Source: an uncultured Lachnospiraceae bacterium
Lineage (GTDB): Bacteria; Bacillota; Clostridia; Lachnospirales; Lachnospiraceae
Reading direction: 5' to 3'
Assembly: GCA_910588655.1 (NCBI GenBank)
Contig: CAJUPJ010000056.1
Coordinates: 1-14,696, forward strand
DNA length: 14,696 nt
The notes below the pieces were generated by a model that did not search any database, was not told where the DNA came from, and saw nothing but the letters and a program-made list of their open reading frames with translations. Below, in pieces: positions 5,845 through 13,571 of this stretch. The translations under genes were made by a program, and so were the position numbers. Positions within the stretch are counted from its first letter, which is position 1, and every line of letters starts with the position of its first letter.

Positions 5845-8800
5845 CTGGCAGGTGCGAAGGAAACAAGTGTAGATATCAGTATTACGGGACAGATAGACCC
5901 GTCATTTGAAACAAGTGCAGGCAAGGCAGAAGAAACCCTTGAAAAACTAGGTGAAGAGTCCGGCAATACCAGTGAGGGGCTTGAAGACCTTGGGGAAGAG
6001 GCTGGCAAAGCAGGCGCAGGCATGGATGGCTTTTCAGAAGAAGCTGGAGGTGCAGGGGATTCATTGCAGAATCTTGCACAAGCCGTTGCAGCAGCAGGGA
6101 TTTTAGACAAGCTTGATGATATTTATGACAGCTTTATGGAGTGTTCTGCCGCTGCAGCAGAATACGAGACAAGTTTAAAAAAGGTTGAAACAATAGCAGA
6201 TACTTCCAGTATATCTATGGGGGATATCAGCAGCAGCATAATGAAACTGTCAAGCGAAACAGGCATTGCAGCAAAAGACCTTTCCGAAGCAGCATACCAG
6301 GCAATATCGGCATCTGTTGGTACAGCAGATGCCGTTGGTTTTGTTGGCACTGCAAATAAGCTTGCAGCAGGCGGGTTTACTGATGCTTCATCTGCTGTTG
6401 ATGTACTGACAACTACTATTAATGCATATGGGCTTGAAGCTGGTGAAGCATCAAAAATAAGTGACTACCTTATTACAACGCAGAATAAAGGAAAAACAAC
6501 TGTTGGGGAACTTGCTTCATCTGTTGGCAAAATTATTCCTGTTGCAGCTGCTTATAACGTGCAGATGGATAACTTGTCAGCAGCCCTGGCTGTAATGACT
6601 GCAAACGGTATCCAGACAGCAGAAGCAGCAACTTATATAAAATCCATGCTGAATGAACTGTCTGACACAGGAAGTGAAGTTGCAAAAGAACTGGTTGCAC
6701 AGACAGGAAAATCTTTTTCAGAGTTAAGCAGTATTGGCTATTCACTGGGTGATGTCATGCAGGTTCTTGGTGATAGTGTTAATGGGAGTGCCACAGCACT
6801 TTCAAACCTCTGGGGAAGTTCGGAAGCAGGCACAGCTTCACTTTCACTGTATAATTCAGGTGCACAGAAATATAATGAAGTGCTTGGGGAAATGAGGAAT
6901 TCAGCAGGGGCAACGGAAGCAGCATACCAGACTATGACACAGACAGTGGAATTTTCACAGCAGCGTATGTCTGTAGCATCAGAGAATTTACAGGTTGCCA
7001 TTGGTGAAACCTTAAACCCTGCCATACAAAATGTATATGACCTTGCAGCAGATATACTGGCTGGTACACAGGAATTTGTAGAAAAAAATCCTGACACTGT
7101 GGCAGCAGTAACATCCGTAGCAACAGCCATCGGGGTTGCTACGGCATCAATAACAGCACTTACAGTGGCAACCAAAGCATATACAATAGCAAAAACTGCA
7201 CTTAGTGCCGTGCCAGGGATAGGGTGGATTGCAGCAGGCGTTGGCATTGCCGGGGCAGTTGCAGGAATGGTGCAGTATGCTTCAATGACAAGTGACGCAG
7301 CAGACATAACAGAAGAATTTACTGCTGGCACAAAGGAAATGCAAAGTGAACTGGAAAAACTTAACAGGCAGTATGATGAAGTATGTAAAAAATATGGTAA
7401 AAATTCAGATGAAGCTGGCAGGCTTGCTTTAAAGATTGAAACATTACAACAGAAATATGATAAGTCTAAAAGGACAATAGGGGAATTTGCGGAAGAGATA
7501 GACACCCTTTCAAAATCAGTTTCAGATACATATAAAACATATAAAGAAGAGAGTGGCAGTATTACAGGGGTTCTGGACAGTTCCAGTTTCCTGGTAAGCG
7601 GGCTTGCTGCACTGGAAGGGCAGGCTGGTCTTACAAAAGCACAGATGCAGACAATGACAGGGATTGTTGGCAAGCTTAATGACAGTTATAATGGGTTAGG
7701 TCTTACAATAGACGAAACAACAGGGAAATTAAATTATTCCACAGATGAATTATTTGAATATGTTACAAAGGCAGCAGAGAAAAAGAAACAGGAATCGGCT
7801 AAGGAGTCACTGGTTTCAGCGTTACAGGTTTTTCCAGATTTAAAGGAAAGTACAGAAAAAGCAAAAAAAGAATCAGATATTGCATTTAAAGAATACCAGG
7901 ATATTAAAGCCAAATGGGAAAAAGAACATCCTGTAATCTCAGGTCTTGGCATTGCAGACCCGTTGTCCTCTGGAGAGGTTTCACAGGCATTAGATAAGTT
8001 TAATGAACTTGACAGCAAATCCTTTGAAGCAAGCCAGTCTTATGATGAGTGTATTAAAAACATAAAAGAATATGCCATACAAATAGGATATACAGACAAG
8101 GAAGCCAGAAAGTTTATTAACAGTCTTGAAAAATCTTCCAAAGTTGCAGAAAAAAATTCCAGGAAATTAAACAATGCAGGCAAAATTAATGAAAAGTATG
8201 CAAAGGGCATGGAAAAGGTAAAGTCAGCAGCAGGGAACATTTCAGGAGAGCTTTCTGAAATGGCAGAAGCTTACGACAAAACATTCAAAGCAGTATATGA
8301 GAACATTGACGGGCAGATAGGGCTTTTTGACAAATATGAAACTAAATCAAAAATGACTACAGATAAAATGGCTGCTGCATGGAAGTCACAGGAAAAATAC
8401 CTTAAAAAGTATAGTAAAAATATTAAAGAAGCCAGCAAGGCAGGCCTTGATGAAGATGTAATACAGAAACTTTCAGATGGAAGCCAGGAAGCGGCAGGGC
8501 AGTTAGATGTTATAGTAAAGAAGTACAAGGAAATTGAAAACAGCAATGGCAGTGAAGCAGCTAAAAAATGGATTAAACAGTTTAACAAACAGTTTAAAGC
8601 AGTAGAAAAAAGCAAAGAAACTTTTTCAGCCACTGTTACAAAAATGGAGCAGGATTTTGGGAAACATATGAAAAGCATTGTTTCCCAGCTAAAAAAATCT
8701 GTAAAAGACATGGATATGTCTGGGACAGCAGGCAAGGCGGCAGAAGCTACAATGGATGCCTATATTGCAGCAATAAAGAGTAAAACAACAGAAGCGGCAA

Positions 8801-9417
8801 ACGAAGCTTACAGTATGAAAGATGCTGTGGCAAGTGCCCTGGCACTGGGGGATAAAACATCCACACGCAAAGGAAAGAAATATACTAAAAACCATAACAG
8901 TGGGAAAGGGTATGCACCAGTCCCAGAGGCAGAAGGGGATATCCTTACAAAGCCAACACTGGTCTGGATTGCTGAAGCTGGTTATGATGAAGCAGCAATC
9001 CCAATTAATGGTTCTGCGCGTTCCAAGGCATTATGGGAGGAAACAGGGGAACGGCTTGGTATGTTTAAAAAAGATGGGGGCAGGAAAAGTGCCAAATCTG
9101 TACTGGAGCGTCTTGGTGGTGGAAAAAATACCGGAATGGATTTTGACAACACAGATGCTGGCATAAACACCAGAAACAGCACAGAATTTACCAGCAATAC
9201 AAAAAATACACAGGATATAATGGTTGAAGTGCCATTTTCACCAGTAATAAATATTTATGGCAGTGCTGGCAGGAAGGAAATAAAAGAAGCAGGAAAAGAA
9301 ATAAAAATGTCTTATAATGATTTTAAGAAGCATATGGAACGCTGTATTGAAGAATACCTGCGCAGGACTACTGGACAGGGGGTGCACTATGGGAAACTAT
9401 ACAACGGTGTCAGGTGA
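5845..9417 (+). CDS. Tail tape measure protein, TP901 type
   Basis: This protein of about 1190 residues sets tail length and probably leads DNA ejection. The frame is open from 5824. The first ATG (6022) would remove 59 residues including VDISITGQIDPSFETS, a typical tape-measure N-terminus, so I place the start at CTG 5845 behind AGGAGGGGG. Residues about 107-310 form the TP901 tape-measure core (KVETIADTSS, LSSETGIAAKDLSEAAYQA, AAGGFTDASSAVDVLTTTIN, MTANGIQTAEAATYI). Residues about 419-478 are a long hydrophobic, Ala/Gly-rich stretch including VPGIGWIAAGVGIAGAVAGM, likely membrane-inserting segments. Heptad-like charged coiled coils follow from about 490 and again around 600-960. Near 1030-1074 is the common end motif EGDILTKPTLVWIAEAGYDE with AAIPINGS. 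A Lys/Glu helical tail closes the protein. Confidence 0.92.
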   Translation: MAGAKETSVDISITGQIDPSFETSAGKAEETLEKLGEESGNTSEGLEDLGEEAGKAGAGMDGFSEEAGGAGDSLQNLAQAVAAAGILDKLDDIYDSFMECSAAAAEYETSLKKVETIADTSSISMGDISSSIMKLSSETGIAAKDLSEAAYQAISASVGTADAVGFVGTANKLAAGGFTDASSAVDVLTTTINAYGLEAGEASKISDYLITTQNKGKTTVGELASSVGKIIPVAAAYNVQMDNLSAALAVMTANGIQTAEAATYIKSMLNELSDTGSEVAKELVAQTGKSFSELSSIGYSLGDVMQVLGDSVNGSATALSNLWGSSEAGTASLSLYNSGAQKYNEVLGEMRNSAGATEAAYQTMTQTVEFSQQRMSVASENLQVAIGETLNPAIQNVYDLAADILAGTQEFVEKNPDTVAAVTSVATAIGVATASITALTVATKAYTIAKTALSAVPGIGWIAAGVGIAGAVAGMVQYASMTSDAADITEEFTAGTKEMQSELEKLNRQYDEVCKKYGKNSDEAGRLALKIETLQQKYDKSKRTIGEFAEEIDTLSKSVSDTYKTYKEESGSITGVLDSSSFLVSGLAALEGQAGLTKAQMQTMTGIVGKLNDSYNGLGLTIDETTGKLNYSTDELFEYVTKAAEKKKQESAKESLVSALQVFPDLKESTEKAKKESDIAFKEYQDIKAKWEKEHPVISGLGIADPLSSGEVSQALDKFNELDSKSFEASQSYDECIKNIKEYAIQIGYTDKEARKFINSLEKSSKVAEKNSRKLNNAGKINEKYAKGMEKVKSAAGNISGELSEMAEAYDKTFKAVYENIDGQIGLFDKYETKSKMTTDKMAAAWKSQEKYLKKYSKNIKEASKAGLDEDVIQKLSDGSQEAAGQLDVIVKKYKEIENSNGSEAAKKWIKQFNKQFKAVEKSKETFSATVTKMEQDFGKHMKSIVSQLKKSVKDMDMSGTAGKAAEATMDAYIAAIKSKTTEAANEAYSMKDAVASALALGDKTSTRKGKKYTKNHNSGKGYAPVPEAEGDILTKPTLVWIAEAGYDEAAIPINGSARSKALWEETGERLGMFKKDGGRKSAKSVLERLGGGKNTGMDFDNTDAGINTRNSTEFTSNTKNTQDIMVEVPFSPVINIYGSAGRKEIKEAGKEIKMSYNDFKKHMERCIEEYLRRTTGQGVHYGKLYNGVR

Positions 9418-9619
9418 CCAGTGGGATATAATATCTTATAACCTGTTTGGAACAGAAGATTATACAGGTGACATTATGCAGGCAAACCTGGAATATGCGG
9501 ATGTTGTAATTTTCCCCGCAGGTATTTTATTAAATATACCAGAAATCCAGGCTGTAAATGACGGGCTGCCAGCATGGAGGGATGAAATTGACATGGAGAT
9601 GGGAGAGGAGGGGTATTAA
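9389..9619 (+). CDS. Tail protein X-like, LysM-type
   Basis: This 76-residue protein matches the phage tail protein X family, a LysM-like fold found in P2 gpX and relatives. The motif runs YTTVSGDQWDIISYNLFG, then IMQANLEYADVVIFPAGILL and NIPEI. The order of Gly-Asp-Trp, Asn and the final IP-box strand is as expected for LysM. The ATG at 9389 has AGGGGG 6 bases upstream and overlaps the end of the tape measure by 29 bases. The frame is open further upstream, but those codons lie inside the tape-measure gene and have no better site. It lies directly before the hub gene gpD, so it likely helps join tape measure and hub at the baseplate centre. The final TAA overlaps the next ATG (TAATG). Confidence 0.85.
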   Translation: MGNYTTVSGDQWDIISYNLFGTEDYTGDIMQANLEYADVVIFPAGILLNIPEIQAVNDGLPAWRDEIDMEMGEEGY

Positions 9620-10650
9620 TGGCCAGCCAGAAAGGACGGCAGGCATGGGTTAACCTTTCATATACCAGGTACAAAGATGGGAAGCCTGTAAAAAGAGCCT
9701 GTGATGTGATGAAAGAATTTATGGAAAGTTTTACTTATTCAGACTGTGCAACAGGAAGCATGGATACCATGAGTGTTGTATTAAACAATTCGGATTCCAG
9801 GTTTAATAAAGGATGGATGCCACATAAAAAAGACAGCATGTCGGCATTTATTGTGACAGACAACTGGAAAAACCGCAGCAAGGAAAAAATGTGCTGTGGA
9901 ACTTTTATAATAGACCAGCTGCGTTTTTCAGGCCCGCCTGGAATTTGTGAAGTAGGTGCTATATGCGCGCCTGAAACAACTTCCTTCCGTACATCTGAAA
10001 GGGACAAAACATGGAAAAAGGCGACATTAAAGGGTGTTTCACAGGCAATTGCGGATAAATATAAACTTGGACTGGTTTTTAAAGGGCATGATACAGACAT
10101 TGGCACAACAGAACAGTCTGGTGAAACAGACTACAGCTTTTTATGCAGGACGGCAGAAGAGTATGGTTATGGCATGAAACTGTACCGCAATAAAATATTA
10201 ATATATGATATAGCGGAAATGGAGGATGCAAAGCCTGCCAGCATAATACACAAATACCAGGTTACAGGAAGTTATGACTGGGAAACTGTCATGTCAGGCA
10301 CATATACAGGGGCAAAAATAAGGTATATGGGTGATGACAGTAAAGAAGTATCATGCAGTGTTGGAAAAGGGCCGAGGTGGCTGCGTGTATCTGGCAGCGC
10401 TGCAAGTATAGCCCAGGCAAAAAAGCTGGCAGCTGCCAGGGTAAATAATGAAAACAGGGGCACTACAACTATTTCTTTGCAGGTGAGGGGGAATACAAAT
10501 TATTTTGCGACATCTGTAGTAATGCTGCAGGGGTTTAATAAATTATCTGGCAGGTATTTTATTGATGAAGCAGAACACAGGATAGATGCCACAGGAGGGT
10601 ACACAACCAGTCTGTCAATGCACAAAATCCAGGGGAGGGTAACTGTATGA
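9619..10650 (+). CDS. Baseplate hub protein D-like (Phage_GPD)
   Basis: This 343-residue protein forms the hub on which tube and spike are mounted. It is homologous in fold to P2 gpD, T4 gp27 and the N-terminal part of VgrG. Visible family blocks are FMESFTYSDCATGSMDTMSV (about 34-53), W(K)NRSKEKMCCGTFIIDQLRF (about 84-103), FSGPPGICEVGAICAPET, DKTWKKATLKGVSQAIADKY (about 132-151) and ETDYSFLCRTAEEYGYGMKL with ILIYDIAEME. The C-terminal half has VTGSYDWETVMSGTYTGAKI and an ALA-rich helix, AQAKKLAAARVNNENRGTTT. The end, GGYTTSLSMHKI, matches the strand at the family's end. P2 gpD is 387 aa. I see no peptidase or lysozyme domain fused to it. TAATG coupling links it to the gpX-like gene. Confidence 0.9.
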   Translation: MASQKGRQAWVNLSYTRYKDGKPVKRACDVMKEFMESFTYSDCATGSMDTMSVVLNNSDSRFNKGWMPHKKDSMSAFIVTDNWKNRSKEKMCCGTFIIDQLRFSGPPGICEVGAICAPETTSFRTSERDKTWKKATLKGVSQAIADKYKLGLVFKGHDTDIGTTEQSGETDYSFLCRTAEEYGYGMKLYRNKILIYDIAEMEDAKPASIIHKYQVTGSYDWETVMSGTYTGAKIRYMGDDSKEVSCSVGKGPRWLRVSGSAASIAQAKKLAAARVNNENRGTTTISLQVRGNTNYFATSVVMLQGFNKLSGRYFIDEAEHRIDATGGYTTSLSMHKIQGRVTV

Positions 10651-11045
10651 GGACAGGCATTGTATCAGATACAGATTATAATAATGGCATGGTGTCAGTT
10701 ATTTATACTGATGGAGACAGTGGCGGAGGGGCTACAGATTTACTTCCGTGCCTTAATACAGAGGATGGATATAAAATGCCAGAGGCTGGCCAGGTTGTTG
10801 TAATAGGGAAACTTTCAACAGGGCGCAGCATTGTACTTGGAAAACTCTGGGACAGGGCAAACAGGCCAGAGAAAGCAGGCAGGGGTGTATACCATAAAAG
10901 ATTAAGCAGCACAGCAGAAATTTCTGCATCGGGTACAGAATACCTGAAATTGGCTGATACAGATATTGCATTTGAAACAGATTACGGGCTTTTTACAGTT
11001 ACAGATATAATAAAGCGCTTGGAAAAGCTGGAAGGAGGCTTTTAA
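10647..11045 (+). CDS. Baseplate spike/assembly protein V-like (short)
   Basis: This 132-residue protein matches the Phage_base_V/gp45 OB-fold family that sits below the hub. The OB part reads GIVSDTDYNNGMVSVIYTDG, then TDLLPCLNTEDGYKMPEAGQ, VVVIGKLSTGRSIVLGKLW (about 52-70), a clear P.vG..Vvv...g...GvvlG pattern. P2 gpV is 211 aa with a C-terminal beta-helix needle that ends in an iron-binding His-x-His. Here only about 60 residues follow the OB domain (ISASGTEYLKLADTDIAFET and a final helix DIIKRLEKLEGGF). I see no HxH motif, so the needle is missing or very short. The start ATG overlaps the gpD stop as ATGA, and its own stop overlaps the next ATG. Confidence 0.8.
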   Translation: MRTGIVSDTDYNNGMVSVIYTDGDSGGGATDLLPCLNTEDGYKMPEAGQVVVIGKLSTGRSIVLGKLWDRANRPEKAGRGVYHKRLSSTAEISASGTEYLKLADTDIAFETDYGLFTVTDIIKRLEKLEGGF

Positions 11046-11446
11046 TGGCAAAAAAAATCGGAAAGCTTGGAAACCTTGTTACTTTCAGGACATCCGACAA
11101 ACGTATACTTAATTACCAGGATTACCAGCGTGAAATACCTGCAAGGTGGGCAGTACATGAAAGAATAGGTAAAAAACCACAGGCAGAGTTTCTTGGGGTT
11201 GGCCAGGAACAGATAACTTTTACTATTGAACTGGATGCAACGCTGGGTGTAAAACCTTGGAAAATTATGCATAAAATGCGTAAAGCAACAGCCAGGGGGA
11301 ACGTTTACCAGCTTGTAATAGGGAAACACAGGGTAGGCAGGCGTAAATGGTATATTGCCAAAATGTCAGAGATGCACAATATAACATTAAACAAAGGTGA
11401 AATTTTAAAGGCAACTGTTGAACTTGTTTTAGAGGAATATTTATAA
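11045..11446 (+). CDS. Tail protein U-like (P2 gpU family)
   Basis: This 133-residue basic protein matches phage P2 gpU, a tail-completion/tube-to-hub adaptor. The pattern includes KLGNLVTFRTSDKRILNYQD, RWAVHERIGKKPQAEFLGVG, QEQITFTIELDATLGVKPWK, YQLVIGKHRVGRRKWYIAKM and a final strand block TVELVLEEYL. The RIG..PQAEFLG and Y.LV..G.G.W-type strand pair are characteristic of the family. Length fits (P2 gpU is 159 aa). In P2 the gene sits between the tape measure and gpD; here it lies after the spike gene and before gpW. TAATG junctions on both sides make it tightly coupled to its neighbours. Confidence 0.8.
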   Translation: MAKKIGKLGNLVTFRTSDKRILNYQDYQREIPARWAVHERIGKKPQAEFLGVGQEQITFTIELDATLGVKPWKIMHKMRKATARGNVYQLVIGKHRVGRRKWYIAKMSEMHNITLNKGEILKATVELVLEEYL

Positions 11447-11781
11447 TGGCAGTTTTTTTGAAAACAGATGTGGAATTTGATTATGAAGATTATGGCAGGG
11501 AATGGGAAGAAAAAATAGAACAGTTAAAATTTCTTTGTTCTACTTTTGAAGGAAGCTGTCCTGGAGACCGTAACTTCGGGCTGCCTCCAGATATCCTTGA
11601 CGGGATTTCAGAAGGACAGCAGGCGGATTATGTTATGGCAGTAACAGAGAAGATGGAGATTTATATCCCGTCTTTAGAACTTGTGGATGTAGAATTCAAT
11701 GCTTCAGAAGATGGCATGGTGTCGGTTGTATTGTATATAGAACCATCAGATGAAGAAGATAATGAGGAAGGGGATGTCTGA
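11446..11781 (+). CDS. Baseplate wedge protein W-like (GPW/gp25 family)
   Basis: This 111-residue acidic protein belongs to the gp25/GPW family of the baseplate wedge, the piece that starts sheath assembly on the baseplate. The N-terminus is LKTDVEFDYEDYGREWEEKI, followed by the family core FLCSTFEGSCPGDRNFG (about residues 29-45), a variant of the I.ttl.GEr.f...fG pattern. The terminal strand is LELVDVEFNASEDGMVSVVL. Length is normal (P2 gpW is 115 aa). The gp25 EPR-type catalytic-looking triad is not obvious; the residues at that point read C-P-G-D-R. The C-terminus is a very acidic tail (EPSDEEDNEEGD). The upstream stop and its ATG overlap as TAATG, and it precedes gpJ as in P2 and Mu. Confidence 0.85.
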   Translation: MAVFLKTDVEFDYEDYGREWEEKIEQLKFLCSTFEGSCPGDRNFGLPPDILDGISEGQQADYVMAVTEKMEIYIPSLELVDVEFNASEDGMVSVVLYIEPSDEEDNEEGDV

Positions 11782-11784
11782 AAA

Positions 11785-12999
11785 TTGGAAGGCCTGGATG
11801 CAGTGATGTCACTGCCAGATATATCATTTATAGACAATATGACACTGCCAGACTGCCAGCAGTTTTTAATAACAAGATACCAGGAAAATTATAAGGCAGT
11901 TACAGGCAAAGAGGTAAATTTACAGAAAGCATCACCAAGGCGTATTGAACTCCTTGCTGTTGCAGAACTTATGTATTATACGCTCCAATGCGTTGACAAG
12001 GCTGGGAAAATGAATTTCCTTAAATATGCTTATGGCAGTTACCTGGAACATTTAGGGGTATTTAAAAATGTACTGCGTACCAAAGCAAAACCTGCACAAG
12101 TACCAGTTGAATTTTTTCTTGCAGCACCAAGGGAAGCAGCTACAGGGATAGATAAAGGTGTGACTGTGACAGCAGACCAGAAAGTATTCTTTGCCGTACA
12201 GGAGTATGCAGAGATACCAGCAGGTGAAACCAGCAGGACGTTTTTACTTGTATGTACCGTAGCAGGGACTGAGGGAAATGGCTATGCACCAGGTGAAATC
12301 AATACGCTGTGTGACCCTGTCGGCTTTATTTCCAGGGTTGCAAATACAGCGGAAAGCCAGGGCGGTGAAGACACAATGCCTGATGACGTTCTGAAAGAGA
12401 AAATATACCTGTCCCCGTCAGGTTACAGTGTTGCAGGGCCAGAAGATGCATGGGTATCACTGGCAAAGAACTATTCTTCTGATGTAGCTGGTGCAGAAGT
12501 ATGGTCTGGCAGCGATTCAGTAGTTAATATATGCGTAATGCTTAAGGATGGGAAATTACCTGGTAAAAGTTTTCTGGATGGTTTAAGGAATTACCTGTCA
12601 GACGGGAGCAGGAAACCTACAGCAGATTATATACAGGTACAAGCACCTGAACCTGTAAATTATAATATTGAAATGGTTTATTACATTGCAGAAAGCAACA
12701 AAGCTTCCGCATCTGTGATACAGGAGGAAGTAAAACGCGCTGTATTTGATTATGTATGCTGGCAGGGTGCACATAGCAGTGAAATAACAACAGATGACAC
12801 AGAAGCAAAGGCACGTGCTGGCAGGGATATAAACCCTGATGAGCTGGTTATGAGGTGCAGGAGAGCAGGTGCAAAAAGAGTTGTCATAACTTCCCCTGTT
12901 TATCTGCCAGTTGGAAGAAACCAGATTGCAAACCTTGAAAATGCTGTGGATGGGCAGCCTGGTATCAATATAACATATGGGGGTATTGAAGGTGATTAA
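11785..12999 (+). CDS. Baseplate wedge protein J-like (Baseplate_J family)
   Basis: This 404-residue protein is the main baseplate wedge component, equivalent to P2 gpJ (302 aa) and Mu gp47. The N-terminus SLPDISFIDN is the common opening in Firmicutes members, followed by a region on which the wedge packs (RRIELLAVAELMYYTLQCVD, FLKYAYGSYLEHLGV). The middle contains a beta domain with ATGIDKGVTVTAD and AGTEGNGYAPGEINTL. The family core is GGEDTMPDDVLKEKIYLSP, SVAGPEDAWVSLAKNYSSDV (about 213-232) and ICVMLKDGKLPGK. The C-terminal part is a helix-strand domain with RDINPDELVMRCRRAGAKRV. I use TTG at 11785, behind GGAAGGGG at 11766-11773. ATG at 11806 (giving MSLPDISF) is a real alternative. The overlap with the next gene supports coupling. 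Confidence 0.9.
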   Translation: MEGLDAVMSLPDISFIDNMTLPDCQQFLITRYQENYKAVTGKEVNLQKASPRRIELLAVAELMYYTLQCVDKAGKMNFLKYAYGSYLEHLGVFKNVLRTKAKPAQVPVEFFLAAPREAATGIDKGVTVTADQKVFFAVQEYAEIPAGETSRTFLLVCTVAGTEGNGYAPGEINTLCDPVGFISRVANTAESQGGEDTMPDDVLKEKIYLSPSGYSVAGPEDAWVSLAKNYSSDVAGAEVWSGSDSVVNICVMLKDGKLPGKSFLDGLRNYLSDGSRKPTADYIQVQAPEPVNYNIEMVYYIAESNKASASVIQEEVKRAVFDYVCWQGAHSSEITTDDTEAKARAGRDINPDELVMRCRRAGAKRVVITSPVYLPVGRNQIANLENAVDGQPGINITYGGIEGD

Positions 13000-13558
13000 G
13001 CTTAAAGATGCACTTCTGTCTGACATAGCACCACATTCCCTCCTTGGGACAGATGATATGGAAGCATATTCCCGGACTTTAAGGGATGCAGTAAGGCTGG
13101 TGCTGGACATGTCTGAAAAAACAATGGTTTATTATAATTTTGACAGCTTGTCTGAAAAAATAACTGACCTTATGGCATCAGAATGGCGGACACAGTTTTA
13201 TGATGGCACACTGGAACTTGCTAAGAAAAAAGAACTAGTAAAAAACACATTGCAGTGGTATTTGTCAGCAGGGACTGACAAGGCAGTAAACAGCCTTTTA
13301 GAAACTTTATTTGGTAATGGAAAGATTATACCCTGGTACGAATATGGCGGACAGCCATACCATGCTAAAATATCAGCCAATATTGAATACAGTGAAGGTA
13401 TAATGGAGAAGTTTGATACTTTGCTGCGTAAAGTTAAAAAGACAAGCACGATACTGGATGAAATAGAAATGGAGAACCAGATAAAAACAAGCATACATAC
13501 AGGCGTTTCCATGCATATGCAGGAAAGGGCCTGTTTTTATGTACAAGGTGTAAAATGA
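12992..13558 (+). CDS. Tail protein I-like (P2 gpI family, baseplate edge)
   Basis: This 188-residue protein (from GTG 12992) matches P2 gpI (176 aa), the baseplate component to which the fibre gpH attaches. The start is MIKLKDALLSDIAPHSLLGT. Conserved parts include YNFDSLSEKITDLMASEW, KKKELVKNTLQWYLSAGTD, KAVNSLLETLFGNGKIIPWY and EYGGQPYHAKI (about 126-136). The signature of the family, a GT..Av..ll..lFg....W.eYGG.PyhF run, is complete. I choose GTG at 12992 because GGGGG at 12979-12983 lies 8 bases before it. The ATG at 12977 has no upstream site and would add five residues. It overlaps the end of gpJ by eight bases (GTGATTAA). The next gene is the fibre, as expected for I-H order. Confidence 0.85.
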   Translation: MIKLKDALLSDIAPHSLLGTDDMEAYSRTLRDAVRLVLDMSEKTMVYYNFDSLSEKITDLMASEWRTQFYDGTLELAKKKELVKNTLQWYLSAGTDKAVNSLLETLFGNGKIIPWYEYGGQPYHAKISANIEYSEGIMEKFDTLLRKVKKTSTILDEIEMENQIKTSIHTGVSMHMQERACFYVQGVK

Positions 13559-13571
13559 GAGGAGGGACAGT

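Noticed and set aside
5592..6110. Minus-strand Pro/Ser-rich open frame over the chaperone/tape-measure junction
   Set aside because: It is the complement of Gly/Glu/Ala-rich coding sequence and conflicts with the frameshift gene and the tape-measure start, which are supported by family position.
6738..7673. Long open frame on the minus strand inside the tape measure
   Set aside because: It lies opposite the Ala/Thr-rich core of a well-supported gene. Its Ser/Ala/Val-rich composition is what the complement of GCA/ACA codons gives, and no ribosome site or known family is visible.
8822..9166. Plus-strand +1-frame open frame within the tape measure end
   Set aside because: The translation is Gln/Trp/Lys-rich with no domain, and the tape measure in the other frame shows a conserved C-terminal motif over the same bases.
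12598..13110. Minus-strand open frame across the J/I junction
   Set aside because: It is antisense to two coupled, family-recognised genes. The Cys/Ser/Tyr-rich translation has no recognisable domain.
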